Below, piece by piece: positions 44,401 to 54,540 of a stretch of DNA of 64,000 nt. Source of the stretch: Bisporella sp. PMI_857 (Eukaryota > Ascomycota > Leotiomycetes > Helotiales > Helotiaceae); assembly GCA_021307315.1 (NCBI GenBank), contig JAJSPD010000041.1, positions 248,001-312,000 of the forward strand, given 5' to 3'. Numbering within the stretch: the stretch's first letter is position 1; each line of letters begins with the position of its first letter. Position numbers and translations under genes: made by a program. The notes below the pieces were generated by a model. That model saw nothing but the letters and a program-made list of their open reading frames with translations, was not told where the DNA came from and searched no databases.

Positions 44401-45606
44401 AATAAAACACCCTTTTTGCCGTAGTTGACTGTTGTAGCTTGTGCGATTGTATTGCGGTTGTTCGAATTGGCTTCTAGTTGGTCGATTGTACCGGCTTTGG
44501 CGTTGCTGAGAGTAACGATTTTGCTGGTGGTTTGAATAGTATCGACGATCTGTAAAGTATTGTTCGGTCTCGTCGTTGTCCTGCAGATACTGGGTTTGGC
44601 TTTGCTTTTTGTTAACGCTTTCGTACGTCACGATGCTTGTTCGTAAGTTGTTAATGAGTCCAGTTGATGTAAGTGCAGGGATCGAGCAGGCGATCGAGTA
44701 TGCCGGGTGATCTTGGCAGGCCATAAGAAGCTTGTTCTGTAAAAAAGTGTCGCTTTGGAGGTTGGTATCGAGATTCATTTGCGTTGTGCGTAGTTCTTCG
44801 ACTAGTAGCTGTAAGCAAGTTTCAGTGTCTTTGTCGGCGTTCTTGCTGATTATTTGGCGTAATGATAGTGCGTTCCATTTTGTCAGCATGCTTCTCTTGT
44901 ATTCAGCCCCTTCAAATGTGTTCCGTACGCTGTTGCAGAGATCTGCTAGCTGTGTCATCTTTGGGTCTGTTTTGCAAGTTGCGTAATAATGCTTCAGCGC
45001 AGCTCCTCGTAGCATGATTGAAAAAGCTTTGAAATAGGCGTCTATTGGAAGCTCTGCTTTCTCGCATAAATCAACGAAAATGCTGTATTTGTAGTCGAAA
45101 CTGTCGCCATCTCCGCCGTACTTCCTTTCCTCTGTATATAGTTTCGTAAGCCCAATCAAATTAGGTCCTTGATCTTTCAGTCGAAGCGTCGGTTGTCTAT
45201 CGTCTTGCTCGTTCCTGTTGTTGGCAGACTGTGGTCGCTGATATTCGGAATCAAAAGCACCTGCTGGCTAAGCTGTCTATTCCTTCATGCTAGCTATAAG
45301 GTTGTCCGCAATAGGTCGTCTGTTTTTCGGAATCCATACGCCATTGTCGAGCAAATAGTCTCTCAGCAGTTTTGTCTTTGTTGAGGTCTTTTTGTAAGTT
45401 GCCGAAGTAAAGTTTTCGAAGTCGGCTCTCCAGTATTCGAAAAGGTCGATGCTTTGGAGTTCTTGTTCGCTGTAGTCATTGATCTTGTCGGTGATATAGC
45501 CGATTATATCGTTTGTTGTAGCCGTTGCTACTTTGTCCGCTGACCAAATGTTGGCTCCTTCGTCTCTCTCCTCTTGTCCGAGTTCTACCTCAACTGAGCT
45601 TGCCAT
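41438..45606 (-). mobile_element. Ty1/copia retrotransposon, nearly complete pol, 3' end lost
   Basis: In order on the minus strand: gag start MASSVEVELGQEERD (45606), gag with zinc knuckle CFICKKENCWSTRH (about 44390), protease GIMIDTGAAGKSTAG (about 43990), the GAG-pre-integrase region LHKRFGHPSATRLANVLERA, integrase core YTDITYIESSPLLHVVDEA...YLGPPDVIVHDAGTNF, RT with FVDHVKLEGTPKAYEKSRLV and GLQTDDTLIA, and RNase H TFTDASFANN. Defects are two TAG stops near 45270-45285 where CAG is expected, a 4-bp duplication (TTTA type) near 43275 that shifts frame in integrase, and loss of the 3' end at 41438. No LTR could be placed with certainty at the 5' end. Confidence 0.88.
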
Positions 45607-45831
45607 TGCGTCTGTAGAGAGTTTTGGAGAGTTTGCAAAGGGTTTGTGCGTCTTTGAAAGGAAACTGACGCGTAAATTGACGTGTTTTTGTTGTCTGAAC
45701 CCATGGCGTCAGACTGACTTAACCCCTACGGCGCCAAGTCGTTGTTATTCTGTCTCCACGACACAGACTCTTCACGGGTGATATTCCCTCCCTACGGCAG
45801 CGAATCTTCGTGTTGACCTAACTGATCAGTG

Positions 45832-45878
45832 TCGGTCCAAACGGTATTGCAATACTTTGTGATAATAGACGTTGTTGT
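45832..45878. repeat. Repeat shared with 19434-19482, beside LINE tails
   Basis: GTCGGTCCAAACGGTATTGC and the following ~28 bases, ending in (GTT)n, are the same at both sites. In both they sit directly before TGTTATTCTCTA and a LINE 3' tail. Confidence 0.75.
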
Positions 45879-45890
45879 TGTTATTCTCTA

Positions 45891-45990
45891 GTAGTAGTAG
45901 TAGTAGTAGTTTATTGCGCCCGGCTAAGCCTAAAGGGCCCTATTCTATATTACATAATACACTTCCTTCGGTGTTTCTAATGCCTCCTGA
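45891..45990 (-). mobile_element. LINE 3' tail only (100 bp)
   Basis: Extremely 5'-truncated LINE: the 3' UTR end GGCTTAGCCGGGCGCAATAA and the (CTA)n tail. It is bounded by TGTTATTCTCTA at 45879-45890 and 45991-46002. Confidence 0.8.
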
Positions 45991-46002
45991 TGTTATTCTC
46001 TA

Positions 46003-47575
46003 GTAGTAGTAATTCTATTACGCCCAAGACAGGGTGCGAAACCCTCAGGCAGCTATCGAAGATCCGCTAAGCATACACTAGAATTGTCCAAACTCGGTGC
46101 TGAGCCCTACACAATCAAACCCGTAGCAATCCAATGTCTGTTCTCTATAGCGTTCTCTATCCTTTATACTTAACTTCGCCTACCCTACCCCAATTCTGGA
46201 GCCCATGACCAAGGTCTAAGACCACTCTCTTCCATCGCAATTTGATAAAAAGTATAACGTCGTATAATCGTCAGATATAGCTAACCTACCCAAACGCGGG
46301 CAACCACGTGCGGCAGGTAGAGGGATTGTGCTGGATTGAAATAGGCTAGAATAGATAGCGTTAGTCGTACGAATGTAATGGTGATGGTCGTAACTTGGCA
46401 AGCTCTCGTCGATATACTGGACACCCTGAATCCGTTGCTTTGTGAGCGCCTTTTCCACCACACGCTGCGCACTTAAAGGTCGTCGAGGTGCATGTCGATG
46501 CCGCGTGCCCCGGGAGCGCACACTGTCCGCAAACTGGAGCCGGCGCTCGGCAACGGTAATGTAAATGGCCATAAAGGTGACAGCGATAGCACCGCGCAGG
46601 TTGACGGCCTATAACGAATGGGCGAGTGTATGCACACTCTCCGTTAGCCATAGTAACAGTCATCTTCGCAAGGAGCCCGTCAACTTCTTCCTTAGTATCC
46701 AGATATACCACCATCGAACGATACTCCTTATCTACAGACACATTCCCGAGCCACCGCATCTTATGAACCTTGACCCCATTCAACCGGCCGAAGAGAGTAC
46801 AGCCAACTTCGTCCGTGGCCACTTCATAATATACTCTATCGACCCTTATAGGATACCACTGCTCTCCGTACAGCGTTCCCTTATCAAAGTGTGTTCTGAG
46901 CCAAGTGTCGTCCCTCCGTACTTTATCGACATCGTCGCCATGAAAAAGAAGCCGATAACGACCGTTCCCTTTTGAATTGACTCCCAAACAGGTTATACCC
47001 TTCTCCTTGAGGGCCTCGTTCACTCGCCTGCGCACCGTCCCCGCGTTCCCTTCCTTGATCTCCGGGATAGCAACTCGACTCAAGTCGAGTCCAACACCTG
47101 GAATCTGTCTAGGAGCGATAGACGGCGGTGGAGATGAAGGAGGCGATAGTGGTGAAGAGGCATTGGCAGTGGGAGTTGTGCCAATCTTAGGGAAAAGCTC
47201 GTTTCGTATAAACTCTTCTAAAGCTTCGATGCGCTTCTCTGCCTTCTCTGCCCGTTGCTCCGCGCTGGCAAGAGCCGTCTCCACGCGCGTAAGGAGGTCT
47301 CTAACTTGCCTCCACTCTTCGGAACTTGATATTGCTGATACTGGCCTAGGTATCGTAGCTTTGGTCGAGTTCGTCCGCTTTGCTCGTGGTGGTGAGTTGG
47401 GTTCGAACGGTTGCGTACGCTTCAGATGGCGCCCGCGGGCGCTCGTAGTATCGACAGTAATTGACTCATCATCATTCGATTCGCTCAGCAATTCAAACGA
47501 ATTGCCTTTTGGACTGTTCTTGCTGTTCTTGCTGTTCTTCGGCATTTTTTCCCAGTACACCAAGTGTTTTGCTCC
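46003..47575 (-). mobile_element. ORF1-only LINE derivative between two copies of TGTTATTCTCTA
   Basis: A 1,573-bp element carries a complete ORF1 (46361-47563), a ~350-bp 3' UTR and a short tail (GGGCGTAATAGAATTACTAC), but no reverse transcriptase. TGTTATTCTCTA flanks it at 45991-46002 and 47576-47587. Confidence 0.85.
46361..47563 (-). CDS. LINE ORF1 (gag-like) protein with zinc knuckles
   Basis: 400 residues, intact. The N-terminal third is charged (KNSKNSKNSPKGNSFELLSE), followed by a coiled coil (VETALASAEQRAEKAEKRIE, about 95-125) and a proline/serine linker. A central folded region follows (VRRRVNEALKEKGITCLGVN). C-terminal CCHC-type knuckles are CYRCHLYGHLHYRC, CGQCALPGHAASTC and CAACGGKGAHKATDSGC. 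This is the standard build of Tad-like LINE ORF1, an RNA-binding chaperone. The first Met (MVYWEKMPKN) is 12 bases inside the element; MPKN six codons later is possible. Confidence 0.88.
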   Translation of the reverse strand: MVYWEKMPKNSKNSKNSPKGNSFELLSESNDDESITVDTTSARGRHLKRTQPFEPNSPPRAKRTNSTKATIPRPVSAISSSEEWRQVRDLLTRVETALASAEQRAEKAEKRIEALEEFIRNELFPKIGTTPTANASSPLSPPSSPPPSIAPRQIPGVGLDLSRVAIPEIKEGNAGTVRRRVNEALKEKGITCLGVNSKGNGRYRLLFHGDDVDKVRRDDTWLRTHFDKGTLYGEQWYPIRVDRVYYEVATDEVGCTLFGRLNGVKVHKMRWLGNVSVDKEYRSMVVYLDTKEEVDGLLAKMTVTMANGECAYTRPFVIGRQPARCYRCHLYGHLHYRCRAPAPVCGQCALPGHAASTCTSTTFKCAACGGKGAHKATDSGCPVYRRELAKLRPSPLHSYD

Positions 47576-47587
47576 TGTTATTCTCTA

Positions 47588-47695
47588 GTAGTAGTAGTAG
47601 TAGTTTATTGCGCCCGGCTAAGCCTAAAGGGCCCTATTCTATATTACATAATACACTTCCTTCGGTGTTTCTAATGCCTCCTGAAGCCCATACAG
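47588..47695 (-). mobile_element. LINE 3' tail only (108 bp)
   Basis: Same tail as at 45891-45990, slightly longer 5' (ends CCCATACAG). It is bounded by TGTTATTCTCTA at 47576-47587 and 47696-47707. Confidence 0.8.
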
Positions 47696-47860
47696 TGTTA
47701 TTCTCTATCTAAGCGCTAGCTAGTCATACGCCCGGTAAGTCATGTGATCTCACTAGTGCCTTAGTACCAACACTAAGTTACATCTTACGAGCGAGAACTT
47801 AAATACATTCAGGTAGTGGCCTGTGCGTCATGGGACGTTCACATGACTTTATCCCTTTAA

Positions 47861-47982
47861 CCGTCGTTGCGGCGGGATCTCAAAAACTTCGCTTGATAGG
47901 CCAATTAAAATGATTAGCGAGGGATTTAAGCCTTTTAATTGGCTTATAAAACGAGGATTTTGAGATCCCGCCGCAACGACGG
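47861..47982. mobile_element. 122-bp MITE with TTAA target duplication (piggyBac type)
   Basis: The ends are perfect 25-bp inverted repeats beginning CCGTCGTTGCGGCGGGATCT, with TTAA on each side (47857-47860, 47983-47986). Inner sequences are also partly complementary, so the whole element can fold into a hairpin. It interrupts a copy of LTR family C (about 47776-47996). Confidence 0.9.
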
Positions 47983-48060
47983 TTAAGGGGATACCAACAG
48001 TTAGTTACATTGCTATTATCAATCACGTGTCTCACTTGCTATATTGCAATCTCTCCTGCT

Positions 48061-49015
48061 GTTAGCTGCCTCCACCAGAAGATCACCTGTTCGAACGCCT
48101 TCAATTGCCCGATTTGAACATCTCTCTTTAGGCAGCAATAGTAAAGATTAATGATAAGCTTTAGATTTGAGTTCAGCGTTCAGATAATTTTCTCATTAAT
48201 ATTTGGTAGTTGAAATAGGACTTCTGGCTCCATAACTACCCCTCTTTCTACGGGTACGCTTGAAACGGGCACGAATAGCGCGGCGCTAGAGCCTTGGCAA
48301 CAGGGTAACCTTGTATTTAAGCGAGCCAATAGCTAAAACAAGTGGCTGGGGGTGGCTGGGGGAGGCTGGATCGGCATAATATATCACCGATTGGCCGGCT
48401 ATAAAACACCCGGAATTCATGAATTCTAACGTCCATCCCTGCGTGCCGAAAAACCCACCGTGCCGAAAAAAATGGTAGGTACTTTGACTTCAAACATCTC
48501 AAAATCTGTGCATATATCGACATCTCCTATAATTTTATATAAGTCGTGTTCCGTGGCCACTCCTAAACACTCTGAACCCCTCACACTAGAAAATTACGTT
48601 CGCATCGTCGCCCTTGGGCTGATCTGCGGGCAGTCTCCTTTTATAACGTAAGAGAGTTCTTGCTTCACAGCTCCACCATCGAGCTTATATTACCCTTGAT
48701 ACTTATAAAAGGGTAGTATCTAAGCTGTAAAGCCTTCTTATCAAGCTGGAAATCGTCGTCAGCCTTCTGGCTGCTATGGCGCGCAAATTCATATAAGCTC
48801 GCCATTCGAAACAATACCTCGAATCAAAGCGACTAACAATTTTTGGTTAGTGTACCACGACCCCGCTCTTCCCGCCTCCAGTGACGCAATTAAGCGCCGG
48901 ACTGGGAATATATTCAAGCCTAAAATATAAGGTCAACGGCTTGAAAATAGCTGATGAAGGTACAATTACTGTCATTTAGTCGTTGTGCATACCCCACTTT
49001 TACCGCAAAAGTCAT
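48061..49015. other. Gene-free stretch
   Basis: Short frames only. No domain, tRNA or repeat related to the rest of the window was recognised apart from the LTR family B piece just before 48060. Confidence 0.4.
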
Positions 49016-49217
49016 TGTGGGTTCATTCTAATACGGGGCACCACCACGTTCCTGACGTGAGTGCCTATTGTATTCTTGAGTGAGTGATTGATTGATTGAG
49101 TGTTAAGTTCTAACTACGGTGAAACTACGAGTTATATAACCCCGTTCCGGGTCACGTGAACGACACCCTTCGTTCAAGTGCGTGACCACATGACCTCTCT
49201 AGTTAATTGTACTAACA
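49016..49217. mobile_element. Solo LTR with near-perfect target duplication (GTCAT/GTTAT)
   Basis: A 202-bp block, almost the same as 4999-5196, differing by one extra GATT unit near 49090. It is flanked by GTCAT (49011-49015) and GTTAT (49218-49222). Confidence 0.8.
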
Positions 49218-49564
49218 GTTATGCTACTTTCAATTTATGTTTCTTCTGGACACGCCTCTAAATTATAGATCCATTCAAATCGTGAGTTATACCATGCATA
49301 TTCCCGAAGCCATCCGAGCCTACCTCTGTAACAATCTATTATTTGCCAGGAAATAGTTCGGTTAAGATGTCGACTTCTACGAAGTTGAAGAGCGGCAAGA
49401 TGTTGTAGCTGGTGTTTACGGGGGACGGGACAGTTATGAGGGTATCCACGTCGAAGCCACACGTTTAGCAACTACAGATTTTTATTACAATCTTACCGAG
49501 ATTACTATAACCACACCGCCCGCTAATCAGGATCCTTGATCGCTTGACGGGAGGAGGTATCAGC

Positions 49565-49752
49565 TGTCACAGCCCTACCTTGCTTGGAGCTTGGCCCCTG
49601 GCCAGCTCCCTGTATATAAAGCACTGCTCTCCTTCCCTTCTTCTGTCTGTAGCTTGCTCTCTTCGTTATAACAATTGATAGCCGTTCATACTTTTAAGTC
49701 CCTCTTCCTGAGATCTACAGATCGAGATCCTTGTTCGCCTTGAGTTGTCACA
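49565..49752. mobile_element. LTR, plus orientation, of an inverted LTR pair
   Basis: A 188-bp block, TGTCACAGCCC...GAGTTGTCACA, of the family seen at 9644-9871. Left flank TCAGC. A TATATAAAG promoter-like motif lies near 49612. Confidence 0.75.
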
Positions 49753-49915
49753 ATAAACCTCTCGACTTGCAACACCACCATTAAGCCTTTCCGTCTTTTA
49801 AACTCATGAAACGATTGATATAGATATCTAAGCTTTATTATGACGCTAAAACGGTATTCTTAATGTTATAGCGGCCAGGGCGCGTTATGTCATACGCCGT
49901 CGCCACATAGGCTGA

Positions 49916-50134
49916 TGTAACAACTCAAGGCGAACAGGATCTCGATCCGTAGATCTCAGGAAGAGGGGACTCAAAGGTGTGAACGGCTATCAATTGTTAT
50001 AACGAAAAGAACAAGCTACAGACAGAAAAAGGGAAGGAGAGCAGTGCTTTATATACAGGGAGCTGGCCAGGGGCCAGTGTAAGCGAGCCCTTTAGTGCTA
50101 GGGGCCAAGCTCCAAGCAAGGTAGGGCTGTGACA
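49916..50134. mobile_element. LTR, minus orientation, of an inverted LTR pair
   Basis: A 219-bp inverted copy of the previous LTR. Its flank GCTGA (49911-49915) is the complement of the TCAGC that precedes the plus-oriented copy. Confidence 0.75.
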
Positions 50135-50219
50135 TCTTGTGTGGTTGACATAAAAAAGTTTCGCCGAGTAGGGAAGGATGGCATTAAATGTGCGTCAAGT
50201 GCGCTCTCCTATAGCGGCG

Positions 50220-50509
50220 TCTGCTCTGACTTGCAGCAGAATCTGACCAGTGTGCCTGTGGACAGGCAACAGAAACTGTCAAGCACTTCTTTTTCCGATG
50301 CACGAGATGGGACGCACACCGAACGCAAATGCTAGCACAGACAGACACTAGAAGAGGCAACCTCTCCTTCTACCTGGGAGGGAAAGCTCCATCTGACCCG
50401 GAGAAATGGACACCAAATATAGACGCGGTTCGAGCAACGATCAAGTTCGCCATAGCCACAAGACGACTGGACATGGAAGTAGAGCAGGCAACTAACTCCG
50501 TACAATAGG
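50220..50509 (+). pseudogene. LINE ORF2 C-terminal fragment
   Basis: Reads ESDQCACGQATETVKHFFFR, then CTRWDAHRTQMLAQTDTRRG...FYLGGKAPSDPEKWTPNIDA and stops at SVQ-stop. It is the same family as the LINE at 19.5-20.5 kb, without that copy's internal duplication. A typical 5'-truncated end without a clear tail. Confidence 0.8.
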
Positions 50510-50596
50510 AAATCCCATTTCTTTCTTTTATCCCGACTAACCCTTTATCACCTCGTGTCCCCAGCAGGTCTCAGGCTCAGGGCTGCGTTACAAGAG

Positions 50597-51276
50597 AAAG
50601 AGGGAAGCGCGACGATCCAGAGAATATCGAAGAAAGGCCTCCGCTCAAGGGTGTTCGATTTCACATTGCTGCGTGGATCAGTTGGTGGGGGAAAGCAGAC
50701 AAACTACGCTTCTACAATGACGAGGAAGACAAGATCGAGCAGCCTCCTCTTCCCTCTAAGCCTCGACGTTCTAAATATCAGCCAGAGGAGGAATATCAGC
50801 GCTGTTTGGCCGAGTGGGAAGCTCTTAAGCCGCACGCACGCGAAGTCAAGGTACAGGGGAATTCTATGACTCAAAAGTACTATGTAGAGAACCTCTTGCC
50901 TATATACGTCGACGCAGTTCAATCTATGCGCGATATCGATAATAAACCTTGGTTATTACAAGAGGATGGTGACCCTTCTCATGGTATGCGAAAGAAAGGC
51001 TTTGTGCAGGAGTATAAAGAGGCCCATAACGTTCAAAACCTCTCCCACCCAGCGCAGAGCCTTGATTTGAACCCAATCGAAGCTATTTGGTCTATTATAA
51101 AGCAACGATTACGCAACAGAATCTTTGATACAGAGGACGATATGAAAGAGGCTTTACAGGAGGAATGGGATAAAATCACTATGAAACAGATACGCGATCG
51201 TATTTCTGATATACCACGGAGGTGCGCGCAGTTGATTAAGTCAGGAGGAAGGCCAGTTAGAGGGAATAAGTGGTAA
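50597..51276 (+). pseudogene. Tc1/mariner-type transposase, N-terminus missing
   Basis: An open frame from about 50597 runs through RPPLKGVRFHIAAWISWWGK, then PWLLQEDGDPSHGMRKK (second catalytic Asp) and HPAQSLDLNPIEAIWSIIKQ (DLNPIE signature), ending PVRGNKW-stop. The DNA-binding N-terminus is absent; the fragment abuts LINE sequence upstream. Confidence 0.8.
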
Positions 51277-51607
51277 TATTAGTGTATATAGACTCAAAAG
51301 CTTCAATTTGACGATTTTGGTGGTGTTGGTCAGTGCGCAAAGAGTAACTGCAACCCCTGTTGCCTACCATAGTGGTAAATGTATTGGGACCCAGGAGCTA
51401 GAAATCATTTCCCCTCATTTACAGCTTCAGAACTGTAGATAATATCATCATCTGTAACGCTCATACAAGCCTGTATTTCCATCACCGTGATTTCTGACAA
51501 CGCGAGAGATTTCCTTTGTATTTGTATTGACCTACAGCTCTACGAGCTACAATACACTCTCTGATACGCTCTATTGAATTCACGTACACAACGCAACACC
51601 TTTTAGC

Positions 51608-52090
51608 TCTAGAAACGTGGTTTAAAAGGCGTACAGAAGGAAGCAAAGCTAATAGCCTCGCTGACGTACCTGCCTGAAAAGCTATGGCCAGAAACGGCTT
51701 TGGCCGGCATTTATCTGTACAACAAGAGCCCTTCGGGAGTTCACAAGTGGAAATCGCCGAATGAAGTGCTAAATACATGGTTCCGCAACTATTTCCGGTG
51801 GTATGACCCTGCGCTCGTGGAGCGTATTACTAACGACCTGAGACTGGATTGGAGCGGGATTTATGTGTATGGTGCGCGCGCGTACCCATTGATGAAGGAA
51901 AGAGAAGCAAACAAGCAAAAAGAGATTTTAAGGTAAAACCACGAGGACATATCGGATATTTAGTTGGATACTGTGCTTCCAATATTTACAGAATCTGGAT
52001 TCCTCAGCTCGACAAGGTTATTACTACTCGGAATGTAACGTTCGACGAAAACATTCTTTACTCTCCGGAATTCGAAAAAGGAATCATTTC
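51608..52090 (+). pseudogene. Copia integrase/RT linker fragment, frameshifted
   Basis: Reads LTYLPEKLWPETALAGIYLY, NKSPSGVHKWKSPNEVLNTW and DWSGIYVYGARAYPL. After a shift near 51930 it continues KVKPRGHIGYLVGYCASNIY and VITTRNVTFDENILYSPEFE. This is the conserved segment after the copia integrase core. It is a different copia family from the one at 41-45 kb. Confidence 0.75.
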
Positions 52091-52099
52091 GGGATTTTC

Positions 52100-52489
52100 G
52101 CATTTTGCTTATTGATAGTTATATTTTCGCTTGTATCGTGTTTTGACTTCCGGGTAACAGCGAATAAAGTTGTATGCCCAGCGTTTCCTTAAAGTAAGCT
52201 GTTCGTCCGACGCGTTTTGCACGCGTTCCGCAAAAAGTATTTCGGCCATTTAATGAACTAAAGCTTGTGTCGAAAGCATTCCACGCGTATCCATATCCAA
52301 TATCTATTGTAAAAGCGCAGTTTCTTCAGTTTCGGTCAATTTGCGGTTCTTATAGCCCGAAATACCCCTTCGGGTCAAGGTTACATACGGAACGTCGTAC
52401 GACTCTGCGGCGGCCCGTAAGCTTTGGAAACGGCCTTGTTGATAGGCCTGAAGAGCAAGAGCTATTATACCTTCTTCGCTAGCCATTTC
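52100..52489 (-). pseudogene. Pogo/Fot transposase N-terminal fragment
   Basis: The minus strand reads MASEEGIIALALQAYQQGRF and SLRAAAESYDVPYVTLTRR (helix-turn-helix), then ETEETALLQ, an in-frame stop, ILDMDTRG and RWAYNFIRCYPEVKTRYKRK (CENP-B-like second HTH). Stops show it is dead. It meets the copia fragment at about 52090. Confidence 0.75.
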
Positions 52490-52579
52490 GAGTGTTGGTT
52501 GTTGTATAATTGTGATTTGAAGGGCCAAAAATCGTGTGGTTGCAGGGGTACTGTTTCACTCGCATATCTGTTCCACTTC

Positions 52580-53085
52580 AGCCAATGTTTGTAGATAGGC
52601 TAGCAAGGGTATCACTCGGGCTAGCTACCAGCCATCGCGCTTTACCTAATTAGGCAGTACTACTGTATGAAGGTTGGTTATCGCGTTTTGTTATGCTACC
52701 TAATGAGGTAAAGCATAATAAGCAGGGTTGATACTCTTACTAGCAAGGAGTGCTCCCTGCAGCAGTCCCGCTAGGCTTTTTGGGCTCTTTAGTGTGGATG
52801 CTTTGTCTTCATTGGTACGCTTGGCTCAAGATTCATTACCTTTTTAGGATAGGTCGTTTTAAATGAAAAAGGAGCCTTACTAGTGTTGTGACAACAATTG
52901 ACCGCTGTACCTTCGTAGATAAGCTAGCAAGGGCATCAACCCTGCTCATTATGCTTTAAAACACGATCACCAACTCCCTTTTCATAGTACTGCCTATTTA
53001 AGTAAAGCGCGGTGGCTGGTAGCTAGCCCCAGTGATACCCCCGCTAGCCTATCTACAAACATTGACCGCTATACCTTCGTAGTGC
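52580..53085. repeat. Fold-back element: nested imperfect inverted repeats
   Basis: 52582-52664 (ATGTTTGTAGATAGGCTAGC...) is complementary to 52985-53066, with few mismatches over about 80 bp. Inside, 52675-52760 pairs in part with 52925-52985 (AGGGTTGATACTCTTACTAG-like against its complement). ATTGACCGCTGTACCTTCGT also recurs at 52899 and, with one change, at 53066. No coding capacity. Confidence 0.75.
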
Positions 53086-53323
53086 TCTTCGAATCCCCGG
53101 AACCTGTTCCTCTCAAATCGAAGTACAAGTCAAATTTTCAAACAGATCCAACAGCAATGACAGAGAAGCAGCCATTTCTATGGAGGCTAGAGGCAAAAGC
53201 TAGTGGTGAGATATCCAGTTGGACAAGTGCAAGCCGTCAAGTGAGTTAGTCTGCGCAGTAAAGGATGTTCTATAAGAGTGACAGTCAAAAAGGATTTAGC
53301 TAACTCTAGATGAATTTAGTTAG

Positions 53324-54000
53324 GTGGGCTTTCTGACAAATTCTCAATTAAACATGTCGGTAAGTCAATTTATCATGTTATTAATGATAAAATACACCAT
53401 TCAAAGTCCCGGGAGCATTGAATGTCCAGAACAAGAAGCTAAGACAAGGTCACAAGGAAAATTATCCGCTGTACTACCATTATCCGGACTTCCGCCACAG
53501 AGGGAGTGCCAGCAACTTCCCTCTGATACTGGTCATTTATCTTCGCAAGGCCCAGTGACGAGCTACGAAGATTTCGTCCCAAGTTATAATCCGTCTAGGT
53601 TTCCGCGTCCGCAGGTTCAAAACGCGAAAGTACTAACTTAACTACAACTTCCATCAAGCATTACACCAAAATTTATCAAAAGAAAGGCTAAGCGAGCAGC
53701 TCAAGCTTGCGATCACTGCAGAATTATCAAAGCCAAGGATTTGCCACCCAAAATGTGGAGTTCCCATTTAGCAACTCTAGGGATGTTCGACTGCTAATAA
53801 GTTATAGACAGGTCAAAACTTACGAAGAATTACTGGATACTGTGCACAATGTTATGAATGATAGGCTGAATGAAAAGCTGGCAGGACTCCAAGAACAATT
53901 AGATCATTTCAGCACAAGAATCGACACACTAGAACGAAAGTTACATTCAACGATTCAACAAGAAGGGGAGTGCTCAACAAGTCAGCTGGGACCTTCCTAG
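53324..54000 (+). pseudogene. Zn2Cys6 transcription factor remnant
   Basis: One frame runs from MGFLTNSQLNMSVSQFIMLL through a Pro/Ser-rich part, an in-frame TAA at 53639, then KRKAKRAAQACDHCRIIKAK, the start of a fungal Zn2Cys6 cluster. The rest of the cluster is not legible. A shifted frame then gives the usual dimerisation coiled coil (TYEELLDTVHNVMNDRLNEK ... FSTRIDTLERKLHS) and ends at 54000. With a stop and a shift it is a dead or partial gene. Confidence 0.65.
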
Positions 54001-54512
54001 TAGTTATCAATACAAACACTAACATTGACATAGTGGGAAATGGATCAAGCCAAAAGAAGAGAAACATTTTCTAACATCTTTCCAAATTCACAACACGAAA
54101 AGGCACAAAAGAGTCACCTTAAGGTGCTGGCGGAGAATTGATTTCGGCCATTGCTCCTCTTTCTTCAGCCATTACTCTCTCAACCGTCCACTTTCGGCGT
54201 ATGATCCATAAGAGGATCACGGCGACTGGATCCGGAAATGAAATCTTTACTATGTGCCCATGGCTGCGACGACTAACCTATCTCTTATAAATGGGTAGCA
54301 CCTAATACTCTTCTCCGAAATAAACAAGACTAACAAGCTTATAGGGGCCCATAATCTCTGGAACTCTGCTCAATCTTTCTCCGAGCTATGTGCACTTAAC
54401 AAAAGATTCCTGTTAGGCCAAATCTCTGAAACTCCCTACCACTGTGGGCCGATCAGTGCCGAGACTAGACCGCGGACTAGGTTGGGTTGGGTTGGGTTTT
54501 CGACCTTTCGAC

Positions 54513-54540
54513 CCAACCCACTGGGGCCCCAGTGGGTTGG
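54513..54540. repeat. 28-bp perfect palindrome beside GGGTT repeats
   Basis: CCAACCCACTGGGG and its complement meet at a central GGCC (54525-54528). It is preceded by a (GGGTT)n run at about 54481-54498. It could form a hairpin; no function is assigned. Confidence 0.75.

Noticed and set aside
48460..53120. TTCGAAC or TTCGAATCC pieces as tRNA genes
   Set aside because: No acceptor stem or anticodon arm could be built around them.
54481..54498. (GGGTT)n run as a telomere remnant
   Set aside because: Only about three units; filamentous ascomycete telomeres are TTAGGG, and the run sits beside a palindrome inside a gene-poor stretch.
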